Positions 26,689 to 37,568 of a stretch of DNA of 64,000 bases are shown here, piece after piece (the first letter of the stretch is position 1; each line of letters begins with the position of its first letter). A program made the position numbers and the translations under genes. The notes below the pieces were generated by a model. That model saw only the letters and a list, made by a program, of their open reading frames with translations, was not told the DNA's origin and searched no databases. Origin of the DNA: Mycobacterium botniense (lineage in GTDB: Bacteria; Actinomycetota; Actinomycetes; Mycobacteriales; Mycobacteriaceae); NCBI RefSeq assembly GCF_010723305.1, contig NZ_BLKW01000002.1:1488001-1552000 (forward strand), in the 5' to 3' direction.

Positions 26689-27597
26689 ATGCAGACATTG
26701 CGAACACCTGACCGCTGTTTCATGGACATTCCCCAATTCCCTTATCCGCCAAAGTATTGCGAACTACCAGACGGTGATGGTGGAACGTTGCGGGTGGCGT
26801 GGGTCGAGGATGGCCCGGACGACGCCGACCCGATCCTGATGCTGCACGGCGAGCCGTCGTGGTCTTTTTTGTACCGCAAGATGATTCCGATACTGGTCGC
26901 CGCCGGGCACCGTGTCGTCTGCCCGGATCTGGTCGGCTTCGGCCGCTCCGACAAACCAACCCGACGAGAGGACCACACCTATGCCCGCCATGTCGAATGG
27001 ATGCGGGCCGTGGCGTTCGACGTGCTCGAGCTGCACCGGGTGACCCTGGTCGGGCAGGACTGGGGCGGGCTGATCGGGTTGCGGCTGGCCGCTGAGCACC
27101 CCGAACGGTTCAGCCGGATCGTCGTCGCCAACACCGGGCTGCCGACCGGCGACCGGCCGATGCCAAAGATCTGGTGGCGATTCCGCGAGACCATCCAGAA
27201 CCTGCCGACGATCGAGGTCGGGCGGTTCGTGGCGGCGGGGTGCCGACGGCCGATGAGCGATGCGGTGCGCGCCGCCTACGACGCACCCTTCCCCGACGAC
27301 GCCTACTGCGCCGGACCACGTGCCATGCCGGGTCTGGTGCCGACCTCACCCGACGATCCGGCCGCAGCCGCGAACCGCGCAGCGTGGGCGGCGCTGTGCG
27401 CGAGCCCGATACCGATGCTGGTCGCGTTCAGCGACGGTGATCCCATCACCGGGGCGATGGCGCCGATCTTTCAGCGTGAGATGCGCGGTGCTCAGGGAAT
27501 CGATCACCCTGTGGTACACGATGCCGGCCACTTCCTGCAAGAGGACGCCGGCGAAGAACTCGCCGGCTATATCGTGGAGTTTCTGCGCCGGTATTGA
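26689..27597 (+). CDS. haloalkane dehalogenase (HLD-I type alpha/beta hydrolase)
   Basis: 302-residue alpha/beta hydrolase. Its opening MQTLRTPDRCFMDIPQFPYP is diagnostic of subfamily I haloalkane dehalogenases such as mycobacterial DhmA. HGEPSWS (oxyanion residues Glu/Trp) is near residue 55, the nucleophile Asp lies in GQDWGG (about 125), a second acidic residue in SDGDPITG and the catalytic His in HDAGHFLQED. The enzyme replaces halide by hydroxyl in haloalkanes; its natural substrate in mycobacteria is unknown. Complete; starts 21 bases after the NUDIX gene, probably in the same transcript. Confidence 0.9.
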   Translation: MQTLRTPDRCFMDIPQFPYPPKYCELPDGDGGTLRVAWVEDGPDDADPILMLHGEPSWSFLYRKMIPILVAAGHRVVCPDLVGFGRSDKPTRREDHTYARHVEWMRAVAFDVLELHRVTLVGQDWGGLIGLRLAAEHPERFSRIVVANTGLPTGDRPMPKIWWRFRETIQNLPTIEVGRFVAAGCRRPMSDAVRAAYDAPFPDDAYCAGPRAMPGLVPTSPDDPAAAANRAAWAALCASPIPMLVAFSDGDPITGAMAPIFQREMRGAQGIDHPVVHDAGHFLQEDAGEELAGYIVEFLRRY

Positions 27598-27733
27598 GCT
27601 GGTTCGCTGTGCCCAACGGTCTGCTGTTGGCTTGGTGTCCGGCTGAACGACCGGCCGGGTTGGTGCGATCCCGGCCTCCGTTAACCGTTGCAGTCTGCTG
27701 GTACCGCCTGCACGCAACAGCGGATAGGCGAAG

Positions 27734-28774
27734 ATGAACGGCATGGACCTGCCCGTACAGCCACCGGTCGAACCCATGCTGGCCAGGGCGGTCGCCGAGG
27801 TCCCTGACGAGCCCGGCGAATGGTGCTACGAACCGAAATGGGACGGTTTCCGCGTCCTGGTGTTTCGCGACGGCGGCGAGGTGCTCTTGCACTCGCGTAA
27901 CGGCAGGCAGCTGGACCGCTACTTCCCGGAGCTGGTGGAGGCGTTACGCACGGAGGTGGCACCACGGTGTGTGTTGGACGGCGAAGTCGTCGTGCCCCGT
28001 GAGATTGGCGGCCGGGTCCGGTTGGATTGGGCGTCGCTTTGCCAACGAATTCATCCTGCGGCGAGCCGCATCACGTTGCTCGCCGACCAGACGCCTGCGC
28101 ATTTCATCGGGTTCGACGCGCTGGCCAGCGGGACGGAGTCGTTGATGAACGCGCCGTTTGGCGTCCGTCGACAAGCGTTGACAGAGTTGGTTATCGAAAA
28201 GCAGTGGTGCCATGTCACCCGCGTTACCGAAGACCCCCAGCTCGGCGCGCACTGGCTGACGACCTTCGAGGGAGCCGGCCTGGATGGGGTCATCGCCAAA
28301 CGTCTTGCCGGACCCTATCTTCCCGGGAAACGCGCGATGGTGAAGGTCAAACACGTGCGCGATGCCGATTGTGTGGCAATCGGCTACCGGATTCACAAAA
28401 GCGGCCAAGGTGTCGGCTCGATCCTGCTGGGCCTCTACCGCGATGACGGGCAACTGCAGATGGTCGGCGGTGCAGCGTCATTCACTGCGAAAGATCGGCT
28501 GAAGCTGCTTGCCGAGCTTGAACCACTGCGCATCGGCGACGACGTGGTCTACCAGGGCGTGCCCAGCCGGTGGAGTTCGACCGCGGACAAGCGATGGATC
28601 CCGGTGCGGCCGGAGAAGGTCGCCGAAGTCGCCTACGACCAGATGGAGGGCCAACGATTCCGGCACACCGCGCATTTCGTGCGCTGGCGGCCTGACCGGG
28701 CCCCGCAAAGCTGCACTTTCGACCAGCTGGACGTGCCGCTGCATTACGACCTCTCCGATGTCTTGGAGTCGTAA
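27734..28774 (+). CDS. ligC: ATP-dependent DNA ligase LigC
   Basis: 346-residue minimal ATP ligase, an orthologue of M. tuberculosis LigC (Rv3731). Nucleotidyl-transfer motif I is EPKWDGFR with the AMP-accepting Lys near residue 36; motif III is FIGFDALA, motif IV EGLDGVI-type (GAGLDGVIAKR) and motif V VKVKHVRDADCV. An OB domain follows (ILLGLYRDDGQLQMVG, RPEKVAEVAYDQMEG, RFRHTAHFVRWRPDR). No polymerase or nuclease domain is fused. An in-frame ATG at 27743 is an alternative start. Its stop overlaps the next gene by one base (TAATG), so ligase and polymerase are made together for gap or base-excision repair. Confidence 0.92.
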   Translation: MNGMDLPVQPPVEPMLARAVAEVPDEPGEWCYEPKWDGFRVLVFRDGGEVLLHSRNGRQLDRYFPELVEALRTEVAPRCVLDGEVVVPREIGGRVRLDWASLCQRIHPAASRITLLADQTPAHFIGFDALASGTESLMNAPFGVRRQALTELVIEKQWCHVTRVTEDPQLGAHWLTTFEGAGLDGVIAKRLAGPYLPGKRAMVKVKHVRDADCVAIGYRIHKSGQGVGSILLGLYRDDGQLQMVGGAASFTAKDRLKLLAELEPLRIGDDVVYQGVPSRWSSTADKRWIPVRPEKVAEVAYDQMEGQRFRHTAHFVRWRPDRAPQSCTFDQLDVPLHYDLSDVLES

Positions 28775-29814
28775 TGGCGGCTACCGCTGAGATCATCGAG
28801 GTCGACGGTATCTCGGTGCGGGTGACCCATCCGGATCGGCTGTATTTTCCCAGACTGGGATCCAGGGGGACGAAACGCCACCTCGTGCAGTATTACCGGG
28901 CTGTCGCCTCAGGGCCCATGATGGCCGCGCTGCGCGACCGGCCCACCCATCTGCAGCGCTTCCCCGACGGCATCGAGGGCGAGGAAATCTATCAAAAGCG
29001 GGTTCCGGTCCACCATCCCGACTATGTGAAAACCTGCCGGGTGACATTCCCGTCGGGCCGCACAGCCGATGCGCTGAAGGTGACTCACCCGGCAGCCATC
29101 GTATGGGCGGCACAGATGGGCACGATCACGCTGCACCCGTGGCCGGTGCGCTGCCCGGACACCGAGCATCCCGACGAACTGCGGGTCGATCTGGATCCAC
29201 AGCCCGGCGTCGGATTCGGGCAGGCCGCCGCCGTCGCGGTCGACGTGCTGCGCCCGCTGCTGGACGAGCTCGGTCTGGTCGGATACCCGAAGACGTCCGG
29301 CGGTCGGGGGGTGCATGTGTTCTTGCGGATCGCCACCGAGTGGGATTTCGTCGAGGTGCGCCGGGCCGGTATCGCCCTGGCCCGAGAGGTGGAGCGGCGC
29401 GCACCCGACACGGTGACCACGTCGTGGTGGAAAGAGGAACGCGGTAAGCGAATCTTCATCGACTTCAACCAGAACGCCCGCGACCGCACCATGGCGGCGG
29501 CATATTCGGTGCGCAGCACCCCGATCGCCACGGTGTCGACACCGTTGACCTGGGACGAACTGGCCGATGCCGACCCGGACGACTACACCATGGCCACCGT
29601 GCCGGACCTGGTGAACCAGCGCGCGGATCCCTGGTCCGGTATGGACGCGGTGAAGCAGTCGATCTCACCGCTGTTGGCGATGGCCGACGCTGACGCAGCG
29701 CGTGGTCTGGGTGACCTGCCTTATCCCCCGAATTACCCGAAGATGCCGGGCGAACCGAAACGTGTGCAGCCGAGCCGGGACGCCGACTTGACCAGAAGAA
29801 ACAGGCGGAAATGA
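28774..29814 (+). CDS. primC: Prim-PolC (LigD-like polymerase domain)
   Basis: 346-residue stand-alone archaeo-eukaryotic primase/polymerase of the LigD PolDom family (M. tuberculosis Rv3730c, M. smegmatis PrimC). Seen: the opening VTHPDRLYFPRLG, HLQRFPDGIEGEEIYQKRVP, the catalytic metal site ELRVDLDPQPG (DxD), SGGRGVHVFLRI, and FIDFNQNARDRTMAAAYSVR. In M. smegmatis Prim-PolC binds short gaps and works with LigC1/LigC2 to fill and seal them; the one-base overlap with ligC supports that partnership here. The C-terminus is basic (TRRNRRK). Confidence 0.9.
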   Translation: MAATAEIIEVDGISVRVTHPDRLYFPRLGSRGTKRHLVQYYRAVASGPMMAALRDRPTHLQRFPDGIEGEEIYQKRVPVHHPDYVKTCRVTFPSGRTADALKVTHPAAIVWAAQMGTITLHPWPVRCPDTEHPDELRVDLDPQPGVGFGQAAAVAVDVLRPLLDELGLVGYPKTSGGRGVHVFLRIATEWDFVEVRRAGIALAREVERRAPDTVTTSWWKEERGKRIFIDFNQNARDRTMAAAYSVRSTPIATVSTPLTWDELADADPDDYTMATVPDLVNQRADPWSGMDAVKQSISPLLAMADADAARGLGDLPYPPNYPKMPGEPKRVQPSRDADLTRRNRRK

Positions 29815-30357
29815 GGTTGGTCATGCTGGCTGCCGGCCGCCGTGCTCGAGATGCGAGGGCAGAATCCCGTTGCTGCTCAGTCGATTACACTCCTGCAACG
29901 TCCAGCACAACACTGGCCCCCAACCGTAAAGGAGGCGGGTAATTGCTTTACTGTGCGAATTGGGGACAATAGGCGCGAATAGCGTTCTGCACAACCTGGC
30001 GCGCTTCCCGCGGTGTCAGCTGCGGGGATTTACGCAACTCTTCTGTGCCCCACGCGACCGTGGCCGGTCCGACCGCCTCGGCGGCGTGGCAATGGTGTCG
30101 CCGCCGCTCACGGCGCGATTGTCCCTCCGCGCACCGACAAGTGCCTAGATTGCGCAGCGGCTCGCCTGCGGCGCCGGATTTCGCCAATCGGCGAGTGCAA
30201 CCACGCCGGGACGCCGATGTGACCCGATGTGAAGAGGCAAATCAGCCGCGAGTGACACGGCACAGTTCTTAGCATGGAACCCAATCTCTAACTGGCAAGA
30301 CCGGGGTGGGGCTGCGCTGCTGCGCTTCGGGCCATAGTGGGACTGGGGTAGAGATCG
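29815..30357. other. 543-base region without intact gene
   Basis: The only coding-like signal is a short DUF732-like tail on the minus strand (29948-30055). The last 60 bases lead into the lipoprotein gene. I see no RNA gene or clear terminator. Confidence 0.5.
29948..30055 (-). pseudogene. possible DUF732 C-terminal remnant
   Basis: The minus strand reads QLTPREARQVVQNAIRAYCP followed by QFAQ and a stop at 29948-29950. This resembles the C-terminal 'LT..QA..FV..A..AYCPQ' helix of DUF732 exported proteins. The upstream part has no similarity, no signal peptide and a Cys/Arg/His-rich composition, so if real it is a decayed gene. Confidence 0.35.
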
Positions 30358-31047
30358 ATGCGTCTGTTGACAGCCACACTCGTCGTGATCAGCATCTGCA
30401 TGCTCGCCGGGTGTGGCAGCGCGGCGAACCACAGCAGTAAGCCGTCGACCACGGCGTCGACCACCACGTCAAGAATTCCGCCTCCGGTGGCGGAAGGCTC
30501 GCTCAAAGGGTTCCTGCTCAATCCCGAGCAGATCAATACCGCCATGGGGGCAACGGACATGACGGTGACGAAAAACCACGTCGCGATGTCCGACGACAGC
30601 ACGACGATGACGCCCAGAGAGTGCCTGGCGATCGACGGCGCGGCGCAGGCCCAGGTGTATGCGGGTAGCGGTTTCATGGCCGTCCGTGATCAGACACTGC
30701 AGGAAGGTGATAACTTTGCTCACTACGCCGAGCAAGCGGTGGTGTTGTTTCCCTCCGCCAAACAAGCCCGCGCCTTTTTCAGTGCTTCAGCGCAACAATG
30801 GCCGGCCTGCCATCACTACACCCATGTGCAGTCCCAATCGGAGTGGACCGTGGGGGCGATATCGCACACCAACGACACGCTGAGCACTATCGCGACCCAG
30901 CAGAACCCTAAGCCCCCGGGCTGGGCTTGCGGACGGGCGCTGGCCGTCAGAAACAACGTCATTGTCGACGTCAACACCTGCAGCGCCGATCCGAAGAACT
31001 CGGCGCTCGACATCGCCAACCAGATCGCCGCCAAAGTGCCCCATTAG
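30358..31047 (+). CDS. lipoprotein with PknH-like extracellular sensor domain
   Basis: 229-residue lipoprotein. The signal peptide MRLLTATLVVISICMLAGC ends in the lipobox LAGC with Cys19. A Ser/Thr/Pro linker follows, then the PknH-C-like domain (about 50-229). Four cysteines outside the lipobox (in PRECLAID, PACHHYT, GWACGRAL, NTCSADP) match the two conserved disulfides of that domain. The FLLNPEQINTAMGATDM opening is typical of LprH/LppR/LpqA-type proteins. It is attached to the outer leaflet of the cytoplasmic membrane; ligand unknown. A second, non-lipidated relative is at 58320-58973. Confidence 0.9.
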   Translation: MRLLTATLVVISICMLAGCGSAANHSSKPSTTASTTTSRIPPPVAEGSLKGFLLNPEQINTAMGATDMTVTKNHVAMSDDSTTMTPRECLAIDGAAQAQVYAGSGFMAVRDQTLQEGDNFAHYAEQAVVLFPSAKQARAFFSASAQQWPACHHYTHVQSQSEWTVGAISHTNDTLSTIATQQNPKPPGWACGRALAVRNNVIVDVNTCSADPKNSALDIANQIAAKVPH

Positions 31048-31096
31048 ACGGACGCCGGGAAGGTCAGGGTCTGTGCGCCCGGGGGCGGTTCGCCGG

Positions 31097-31747
31097 CTAT
31101 GCCGCCGAGGATCCCAGACGACTCGCGGTGAACGTCGCGGCCTGGTTTGTCATGTCGGGAACATATAAAAGGTGCGCGACCATATTCCCACTGTCGTCGC
31201 AGATGATGTCGCTGGGAATGCACGAGTCGATGGTTTTCGGGCGGTACACGGCGCTGATGGCAGGAAGCTGGCCGCCCGCCAGCGACTTGGCGTATGCGCT
31301 TTCCGGATTGCCGAACAGCGCTACCGCGGCGACGTGATCAGCCACCCCGGCGGGCATGGAGTTGGTGGCCAGGTCAATCACACCCGCGCCCTGTGAATAC
31401 CCGCCCAGTACCAATCTGGTGTTGGGACAGCTTGCGACCATGTCCTTGATGTGGGCGCTGGCATCGTCGGCGCCGGCCAACGCACTGTTCAGGTAGTCGT
31501 TGGTGGCGGGGTAGTTGACCGGGTAGACGCCGATAGACCGCCCGGGAACTTGGGATCGCAGCGAATCGATGAACGCCTGACCGACACCTCCGACGCCGGG
31601 CGGCTCGCCCGTACCGCGAGCAAACACCACTTCACTGTCCGGGCAAGGCTCGGCCCATGCCCTCGGCGTATTGACGAGGGCGCCCGGTAGTGCTGCCGAC
31701 ATCACGATCGCCACGGCGAGGATACGGGAGATGCTGCGTGCGCTCAT
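31097..31747 (-). CDS. cutinase-like serine esterase (Culp family)
   Basis: 216-residue secreted alpha/beta hydrolase. A signal peptide (about 1-32, ending AWA/EPCPD) is followed by PCPDSEVVFARGTGEPPGVG, the nucleophile motif GGYSQGAGV, and the catalytic Asp and His regions at SCIPSDIICDDSG and MVAHLLYV. Cysteines are placed for the conserved cutinase disulfides. Mycobacterial Culps hydrolyse lipid esters, not cutin. The position near lucA and the DapB-like gene matches the M. tuberculosis cut5 (Rv3724) region, where cut5 is split; here the gene is intact. Confidence 0.92.
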   Translation of the reverse strand: MSARSISRILAVAIVMSAALPGALVNTPRAWAEPCPDSEVVFARGTGEPPGVGGVGQAFIDSLRSQVPGRSIGVYPVNYPATNDYLNSALAGADDASAHIKDMVASCPNTRLVLGGYSQGAGVIDLATNSMPAGVADHVAAVALFGNPESAYAKSLAGGQLPAISAVYRPKTIDSCIPSDIICDDSGNMVAHLLYVPDMTNQAATFTASRLGSSAA

Positions 31748-31840
31748 TCGTCAATGCTGACATATCACGCATATCACGCGCGGCTACCCGCCACGATGGT
31801 CTTGCCGGCGCCGCGGCTGCTCCGGTGAATCCTGGGCAGC

Positions 31841-32896
31841 TCAGGACGGGACGAGTCCACGCGGAAGTGTCAGCGGCAGATCGGTGTAGGTGACGATACC
31901 CGGGGCGGCGGCGACGACGGCGGGTATGGCGTTGATGGTGGGCATCGCCGTCATGATGTGACCGAGCACCATGAAATCGGCGATCGTCTCCGCCTGGAAG
32001 TCGGGCGGAGGCAGGAAGCTGACGGCGGTGCGCACCGTCGGGCGGCCGTCGATCTGGATCACCCACCCGTCCTGGTCGATCTTCCAGTCGGGGTCCAGTG
32101 TTTGTCCTTTACGCCACCGGACGTTGAGTTCCACCACAGTCTTGTCGCCAACCAGACCTTGCCAGCTGGCGTAGACACCGGCCACACATCCCGCAGCGAT
32201 GGTCCACGATCCCAGGTCGAGATCGGCGGTGGTGCGCGCATACTCGGCTTGGCAGCGCACCTGGTCCAGCTCGATACCCAGCGCGTCGCCCACCAGCCGC
32301 ACTGCTTCGCCGAATACCGCGGTCCCCTGCGCGGTCATCGCCGGTAAATCGGGGTGATCAATCGGCTTGCCGAAACCCACGGGCAGCTCGGTCGCCGGTG
32401 AGTCGTAAAAGGTGGTGTCGGCAGCCTCGTTGACCGTCACCTTGTCGATCCGATCGCATACCATCGCCGAGACCATGGCCAGCAGCTCGGCAAACCCCGG
32501 GCTGACGCCGGATCCGAACATCGTCGAGTTGCCTTTGCGGCAGGCTTGGGTGATGCGCTCCCGGTCGGCGCCCAGGTTATGCCCGGTGATGAACGAGGCG
32601 GTGGCCACCACGTTGACACCCGCCGACAAGATGCGCACCAGCTCGTCAACATCGATCCACATCGGGTTGTAGACCACGCAGTCCGGTTTGAGCGCCAGCA
32701 GTGCCTCGACATCGTCAGTAGCGGTGACACCCAGCGGCGCTATTCCGCATAGTTCGCCCACGTCACGGCCAACCTTGTCCGGCGACCAGGCATAACAGCC
32801 GACCAACTCAAGGCCCGGATGGGTAGCGATCGCCTGCACTGAGCTCTTCCCGACGTTTCCGGTGGTCCACTGAACAACCCGATAGGTGTTTGGCAT
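31841..32896 (-). CDS. DapB-like NAD(P)-dependent oxidoreductase
   Basis: 351-residue protein with an N-terminal Rossmann domain: YRVVQWTTGNVGKSSVQAIA (cofactor loop TGNVG), GCYAWSPDKVGRDVGELCGI and the ADCVVYNP-type strand. It resembles the 'dihydrodipicolinate reductase-like' family that includes 2,4-diaminopentanoate dehydrogenase and several mycobacterial paralogues (for example Rv0926c). The C-terminal part is a mixed alpha/beta substrate domain ending in the LPLTLPRGLVPS tail seen in those paralogues. It is unlikely to be the lysine-pathway DapB, which is shorter. Native substrate unknown. Confidence 0.85.
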   Translation of the reverse strand: MPNTYRVVQWTTGNVGKSSVQAIATHPGLELVGCYAWSPDKVGRDVGELCGIAPLGVTATDDVEALLALKPDCVVYNPMWIDVDELVRILSAGVNVVATASFITGHNLGADRERITQACRKGNSTMFGSGVSPGFAELLAMVSAMVCDRIDKVTVNEAADTTFYDSPATELPVGFGKPIDHPDLPAMTAQGTAVFGEAVRLVGDALGIELDQVRCQAEYARTTADLDLGSWTIAAGCVAGVYASWQGLVGDKTVVELNVRWRKGQTLDPDWKIDQDGWVIQIDGRPTVRTAVSFLPPPDFQAETIADFMVLGHIMTAMPTINAIPAVVAAAPGIVTYTDLPLTLPRGLVPS

Positions 32897-33036
32897 CCGC
32901 TTAGCATAGAAAAAGCGGGCACAGCCCCGGACCCACCCCGGTCGGATGCCCCGAGCCCAGCGGGCACCACACCGAAATAACGCGGCACATATGCGCTGTT
33001 CGCACCGGGCCTCAGCCGGGGAGCCGGCGTGCAGAC

Positions 33037-33906
33037 CTATTCGTCGACGGCGACCCCTCCGCGGGAGCGTCGGCGGCGGCGCAGCGTCGAGGACTTGCCG
33101 GTAGGACGACGGTTGCGCAGCCTTTGCCGGGAGGGTTCGGCGGCCACCCCCGTGTCGGCTGCAGCGGTGTCGTCAGGGACGGGTTCGGGAAGTGCCGACT
33201 CGGGGTCGGGGGTACGGTCGGGGGTAGTAGTGGCCGCTGCCGACTCCTCAGCCGGCGCCGCGGTGTCGCCGTCAACGGTTTGCTGACGTCCGATCTGTCC
33301 CACTTCGGTCGACTCCGCGTCGGGGTGGTCGCCCTTAGTCACCAAGGTGGTCTCGGTGTCGGTAGTGGACGCAGCCTCGGTAGTGGTTTCGATCACGGCT
33401 TCTGCGCGGTCTTTGCGGCGCTGTCTGCGGCGCCGACGCCGTTGTTTGGGCTCTTGACGCTGTTTCGGTTTGGGCGGTGGCGGGGGCAACTCGGCGACAA
33501 ACGACAGGTAGAACCCGAAGATTGCGAGCACCGCGATAGCGGCGGCGGCTCCGTAAATCCCGAACAACCACCGCCCGGCGGCATCCAGGCTGAGCCAGAT
33601 CTCGCTGATCGCGGTGCCGACGATCAACACCCCAGCCACCACATGAGCCACGATCGACCCTGTCCGCAAGGACAGGGCAAGCTGCGGGGTGCCATATTCG
33701 GGTTTACGGGCCCGCAACAGGCTAAACACCACCGGCAATGCGGCCAGGGCGATCAGCGCGCCCACCCCGATTCGCAACGCCGTCCCCAGGGCGTGCGGCG
33801 TGTCACCCATGAGCTCAGGCCAGCGGGGCAACACGAAAAAGAAGTAGAGAACACCGGCGGCAATCGAAAACGACGCGTGCCACAGCATGGCGATGGTGCG
33901 CCCCAT
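33037..33906 (-). CDS. lucA: LucA-like membrane protein (Rv3723)
   Basis: 289-residue protein with four predicted transmembrane helices in the first 150 residues (around 10-28, 42-64, 83-103, 113-137), then a proline run, a very basic stretch (KPKQRQEPKQRRRRRRQRRK) and a long acidic/Thr-rich disordered tail ending RRRRRSRGGVAVDE. Its place next to tRNA-Ser, the SRP RNA and aspC matches M. tuberculosis Rv3723, LucA, which stabilises Mce1 and Mce4 transporters for fatty-acid and cholesterol uptake. Orthology is inferred from synteny and topology. The disordered tail appears longer than in M. tuberculosis (254 residues in total there). Confidence 0.78.
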   Translation of the reverse strand: MGRTIAMLWHASFSIAAGVLYFFFVLPRWPELMGDTPHALGTALRIGVGALIALAALPVVFSLLRARKPEYGTPQLALSLRTGSIVAHVVAGVLIVGTAISEIWLSLDAAGRWLFGIYGAAAAIAVLAIFGFYLSFVAELPPPPPKPKQRQEPKQRRRRRRQRRKDRAEAVIETTTEAASTTDTETTLVTKGDHPDAESTEVGQIGRQQTVDGDTAAPAEESAAATTTPDRTPDPESALPEPVPDDTAAADTGVAAEPSRQRLRNRRPTGKSSTLRRRRRSRGGVAVDE

Positions 33907-33988
33907 ACCCCTCCTATGCTGGCGGGCTCAAGCCGGTGTACGGGCGCCAACCCGACAGTCACGTCTGGTCGCGCCTCGGACCCGAGAG

Positions 33989-35576
<1,588 letters not shown>

Positions 35577-35580
35577 GCAT

Positions 35581-35761
35581 CGTCGGCGGGCGAGGTTTGT
35601 CGTGCCCGTCTCCTCCCCGGACCCTGCGGGTCCGCGTCGTCGGCGGACCGGGCTTATCGCGCCCGTCTCCTCCCCGGACCCTGCGGGTCCGCGTCGTCGG
35701 CGGGCCGGGCTTATCGCGCCCGTCTCCTCCCCGGACCCTGCGGGTCCGCGTCGTCGGCGGG
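35581..35761. repeat. 57-bp tandem repeat, three copies plus a partial
   Basis: Units start at 35581, 35638 and 35695 with CGTCGGCGG, and a 10-base fourth start is at 35752. Each unit contains the palindrome GGACCC-TGC-GGGTCC. Units 2 and 3 differ at only a few positions; unit 1 is more diverged at its left end. It lies between aspC and dnaX, just ahead of the dnaX start, and is a VNTR-type minisatellite. Confidence 0.92.
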
Positions 35762-35780
35762 CGTGGGTAGCCTGCTGAGC

Positions 35781-37502
35781 GTGGCCCTCTACCGCAAGTA
35801 CCGGCCGGCGACCTTCACGGAGGTGGTGGGGCAAGAGCATGTCACCGAACCGCTATCGAACGCGCTGGCAGCTGGCCGGATCAACCACGCGTACCTGTTC
35901 TCCGGGCCGCGCGGCTGCGGCAAGACATCTTCGGCGCGCATTCTGGCTCGGTCGCTAAACTGCACACAAGGACCCACACCCACCCCGTGTGGTGTTTGCG
36001 AATCCTGTGTCGCATTGGCGCCCAACGGACCCGGCAGCATCGACGTCATCGAGCTTGACGCGGCCAGCCACGGCGGCGTGGACGACACCCGCGAACTGCG
36101 GGATCGCGCGTTCTACGCACCCGCGCAGTCGCGCTATCGCGTTTTCATCATCGACGAAGCGCATATGGTGACCACGGCCGGGTTCAACGCGCTGCTCAAA
36201 ATCGTGGAGGAACCGCCTGAGCATCTCATTTTCGTGTTCGCCACCACCGAACCGGAGAAGGTCCTGCCGACGATTCGATCGCGCACCCACCACTATCCCT
36301 TCCGGTTGTTGCCGCCGCGCACCATGCGCGCGCTCGTCGAACGGATCTGCGAGCACGAGGGCGTCGTGATCGACGACGCGGTCTACCCGCTGGTGATCCG
36401 GGCCGGCGGCGGTTCACCCCGCGACACGCTGTCGGTGCTCGACCAGCTGCTGGCCGGCGCCGATGGTGATCGGGTGAGTTATCAGCGGGCGTTAGGGCTG
36501 CTGGGCGCCACTGACATCGCGTTGATCGACGAGGCCGTCGAGGCGCTCGCCGCCGACGACGCGGCCGCGTTGTTCGGAGCGGTCGAGTCAGTGATCGATG
36601 CTGGCCACGATCCCCGCCGATTCGCCACCGACCTTCTTGAACGGTTCCGTGATCTTCTTGTGCTACAAGCGGTTCCCGACGCCGCGGCCCGCGGTGTGGT
36701 GGACGCGCCCGAGGACGTGCTGGAGCGGATGCGCGATCAAGCGGCCCGTCTCGGGCGGGCCACACTGACCCGGTACGCGGAGGTGGTGCAGACCGGACTG
36801 GGTGAGATGCGCGGTGCGACTGCGCCGCGGTTGCTGCTCGAAGTGGTGTGCGCGCGCCTGTTGTTGCCGTCAGCCAGCGACAGCGAGTCGGCATTGCTGC
36901 AACGCATCGAGCGGATCGAAACGCGGTTGGACATGTCGATACCCGGGAGCGCGAAAGCGCCGCCGTCGCGCAGCGGCGAATCCTCCGGGGAGCCGGGCCC
37001 AGCCAAGCGGACGAAGGGCGCTCAGCCCCGGGGTAACCCCGCTCGCGCGCAGACCCCCACTCCGGCAGCAACCGCCGGCGAACCCGACGCCGCAGCGGTA
37101 CGAACGATGTGGCCCACAGTGCGCGACAAGGTGCGGCAACGCAGCCGCACGACCGAGGTGATGCTTGCCGGGGCCACTGTGCGGGCAGTAGAGGGCAACA
37201 CACTGGTGTTGAGCCACGAATCAGCGCCGCTGGCCAAACGGTTATGCGAACAACGCAACGCCGATGTGATCGCTGAAGCTCTCAAAGACGCTCTAGGCGT
37301 GGACTGGCGGGTCCGGTGCGAGACCACCCACCCGGCACCGGCCGATGCAGACCCCGATCAGCGAGTCGACGAGGACAGCATGCTATCCGAAACCGGCCGT
37401 GACGACTCGTCGGCAACGCGTCGCGACCCCGAAGAGGTTGCGCTGGAGTTATTGCGAAATGAGTTAGGCGCGCGGCGCATCGAGCACGACCAACCGCGGT
37501 AA
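35781..37502 (+). CDS. dnaX: DNA polymerase III subunits gamma/tau
   Basis: 573-residue clamp-loader ATPase. The GTG at 35781 (VALYRKYRPATF) is the universal start of the family. The Walker A motif is FSGPRGCGKTSSARI, followed by the four-Cys zinc module (C-TQGPTPTP-C-GV-C-ES-C), Walker B FIIDEAHMV and the sensor-1 EPPEHLIFVFATTEP. Domain III extends to about residue 370. The C-terminal tau-specific domain (MWPTVRDKVRQRSRTTEVML...) binds DnaE1/DnaB. A Pro/Ala/Ser-rich linker lies between. Length is near M. tuberculosis DnaZX (578). I do not see a slippery sequence with confidence, so one full-length product is assumed. Confidence 0.95.
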   Translation: MALYRKYRPATFTEVVGQEHVTEPLSNALAAGRINHAYLFSGPRGCGKTSSARILARSLNCTQGPTPTPCGVCESCVALAPNGPGSIDVIELDAASHGGVDDTRELRDRAFYAPAQSRYRVFIIDEAHMVTTAGFNALLKIVEEPPEHLIFVFATTEPEKVLPTIRSRTHHYPFRLLPPRTMRALVERICEHEGVVIDDAVYPLVIRAGGGSPRDTLSVLDQLLAGADGDRVSYQRALGLLGATDIALIDEAVEALAADDAAALFGAVESVIDAGHDPRRFATDLLERFRDLLVLQAVPDAAARGVVDAPEDVLERMRDQAARLGRATLTRYAEVVQTGLGEMRGATAPRLLLEVVCARLLLPSASDSESALLQRIERIETRLDMSIPGSAKAPPSRSGESSGEPGPAKRTKGAQPRGNPARAQTPTPAATAGEPDAAAVRTMWPTVRDKVRQRSRTTEVMLAGATVRAVEGNTLVLSHESAPLAKRLCEQRNADVIAEALKDALGVDWRVRCETTHPAPADADPDQRVDEDSMLSETGRDDSSATRRDPEEVALELLRNELGARRIEHDQPR

Positions 37503-37568
37503 AGGCGAGGCCGGGTGGCCCGGGGTGGGTCGCGTGACCGGTAACAACCACTCACTCGCAACGGCCCG

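Noticed and set aside
35781..37502. Programmed frameshift in dnaX
   Set aside because: I looked for an A-rich slippery run with a following stem in the linker and did not find one; full-length tau is the only product I can support.
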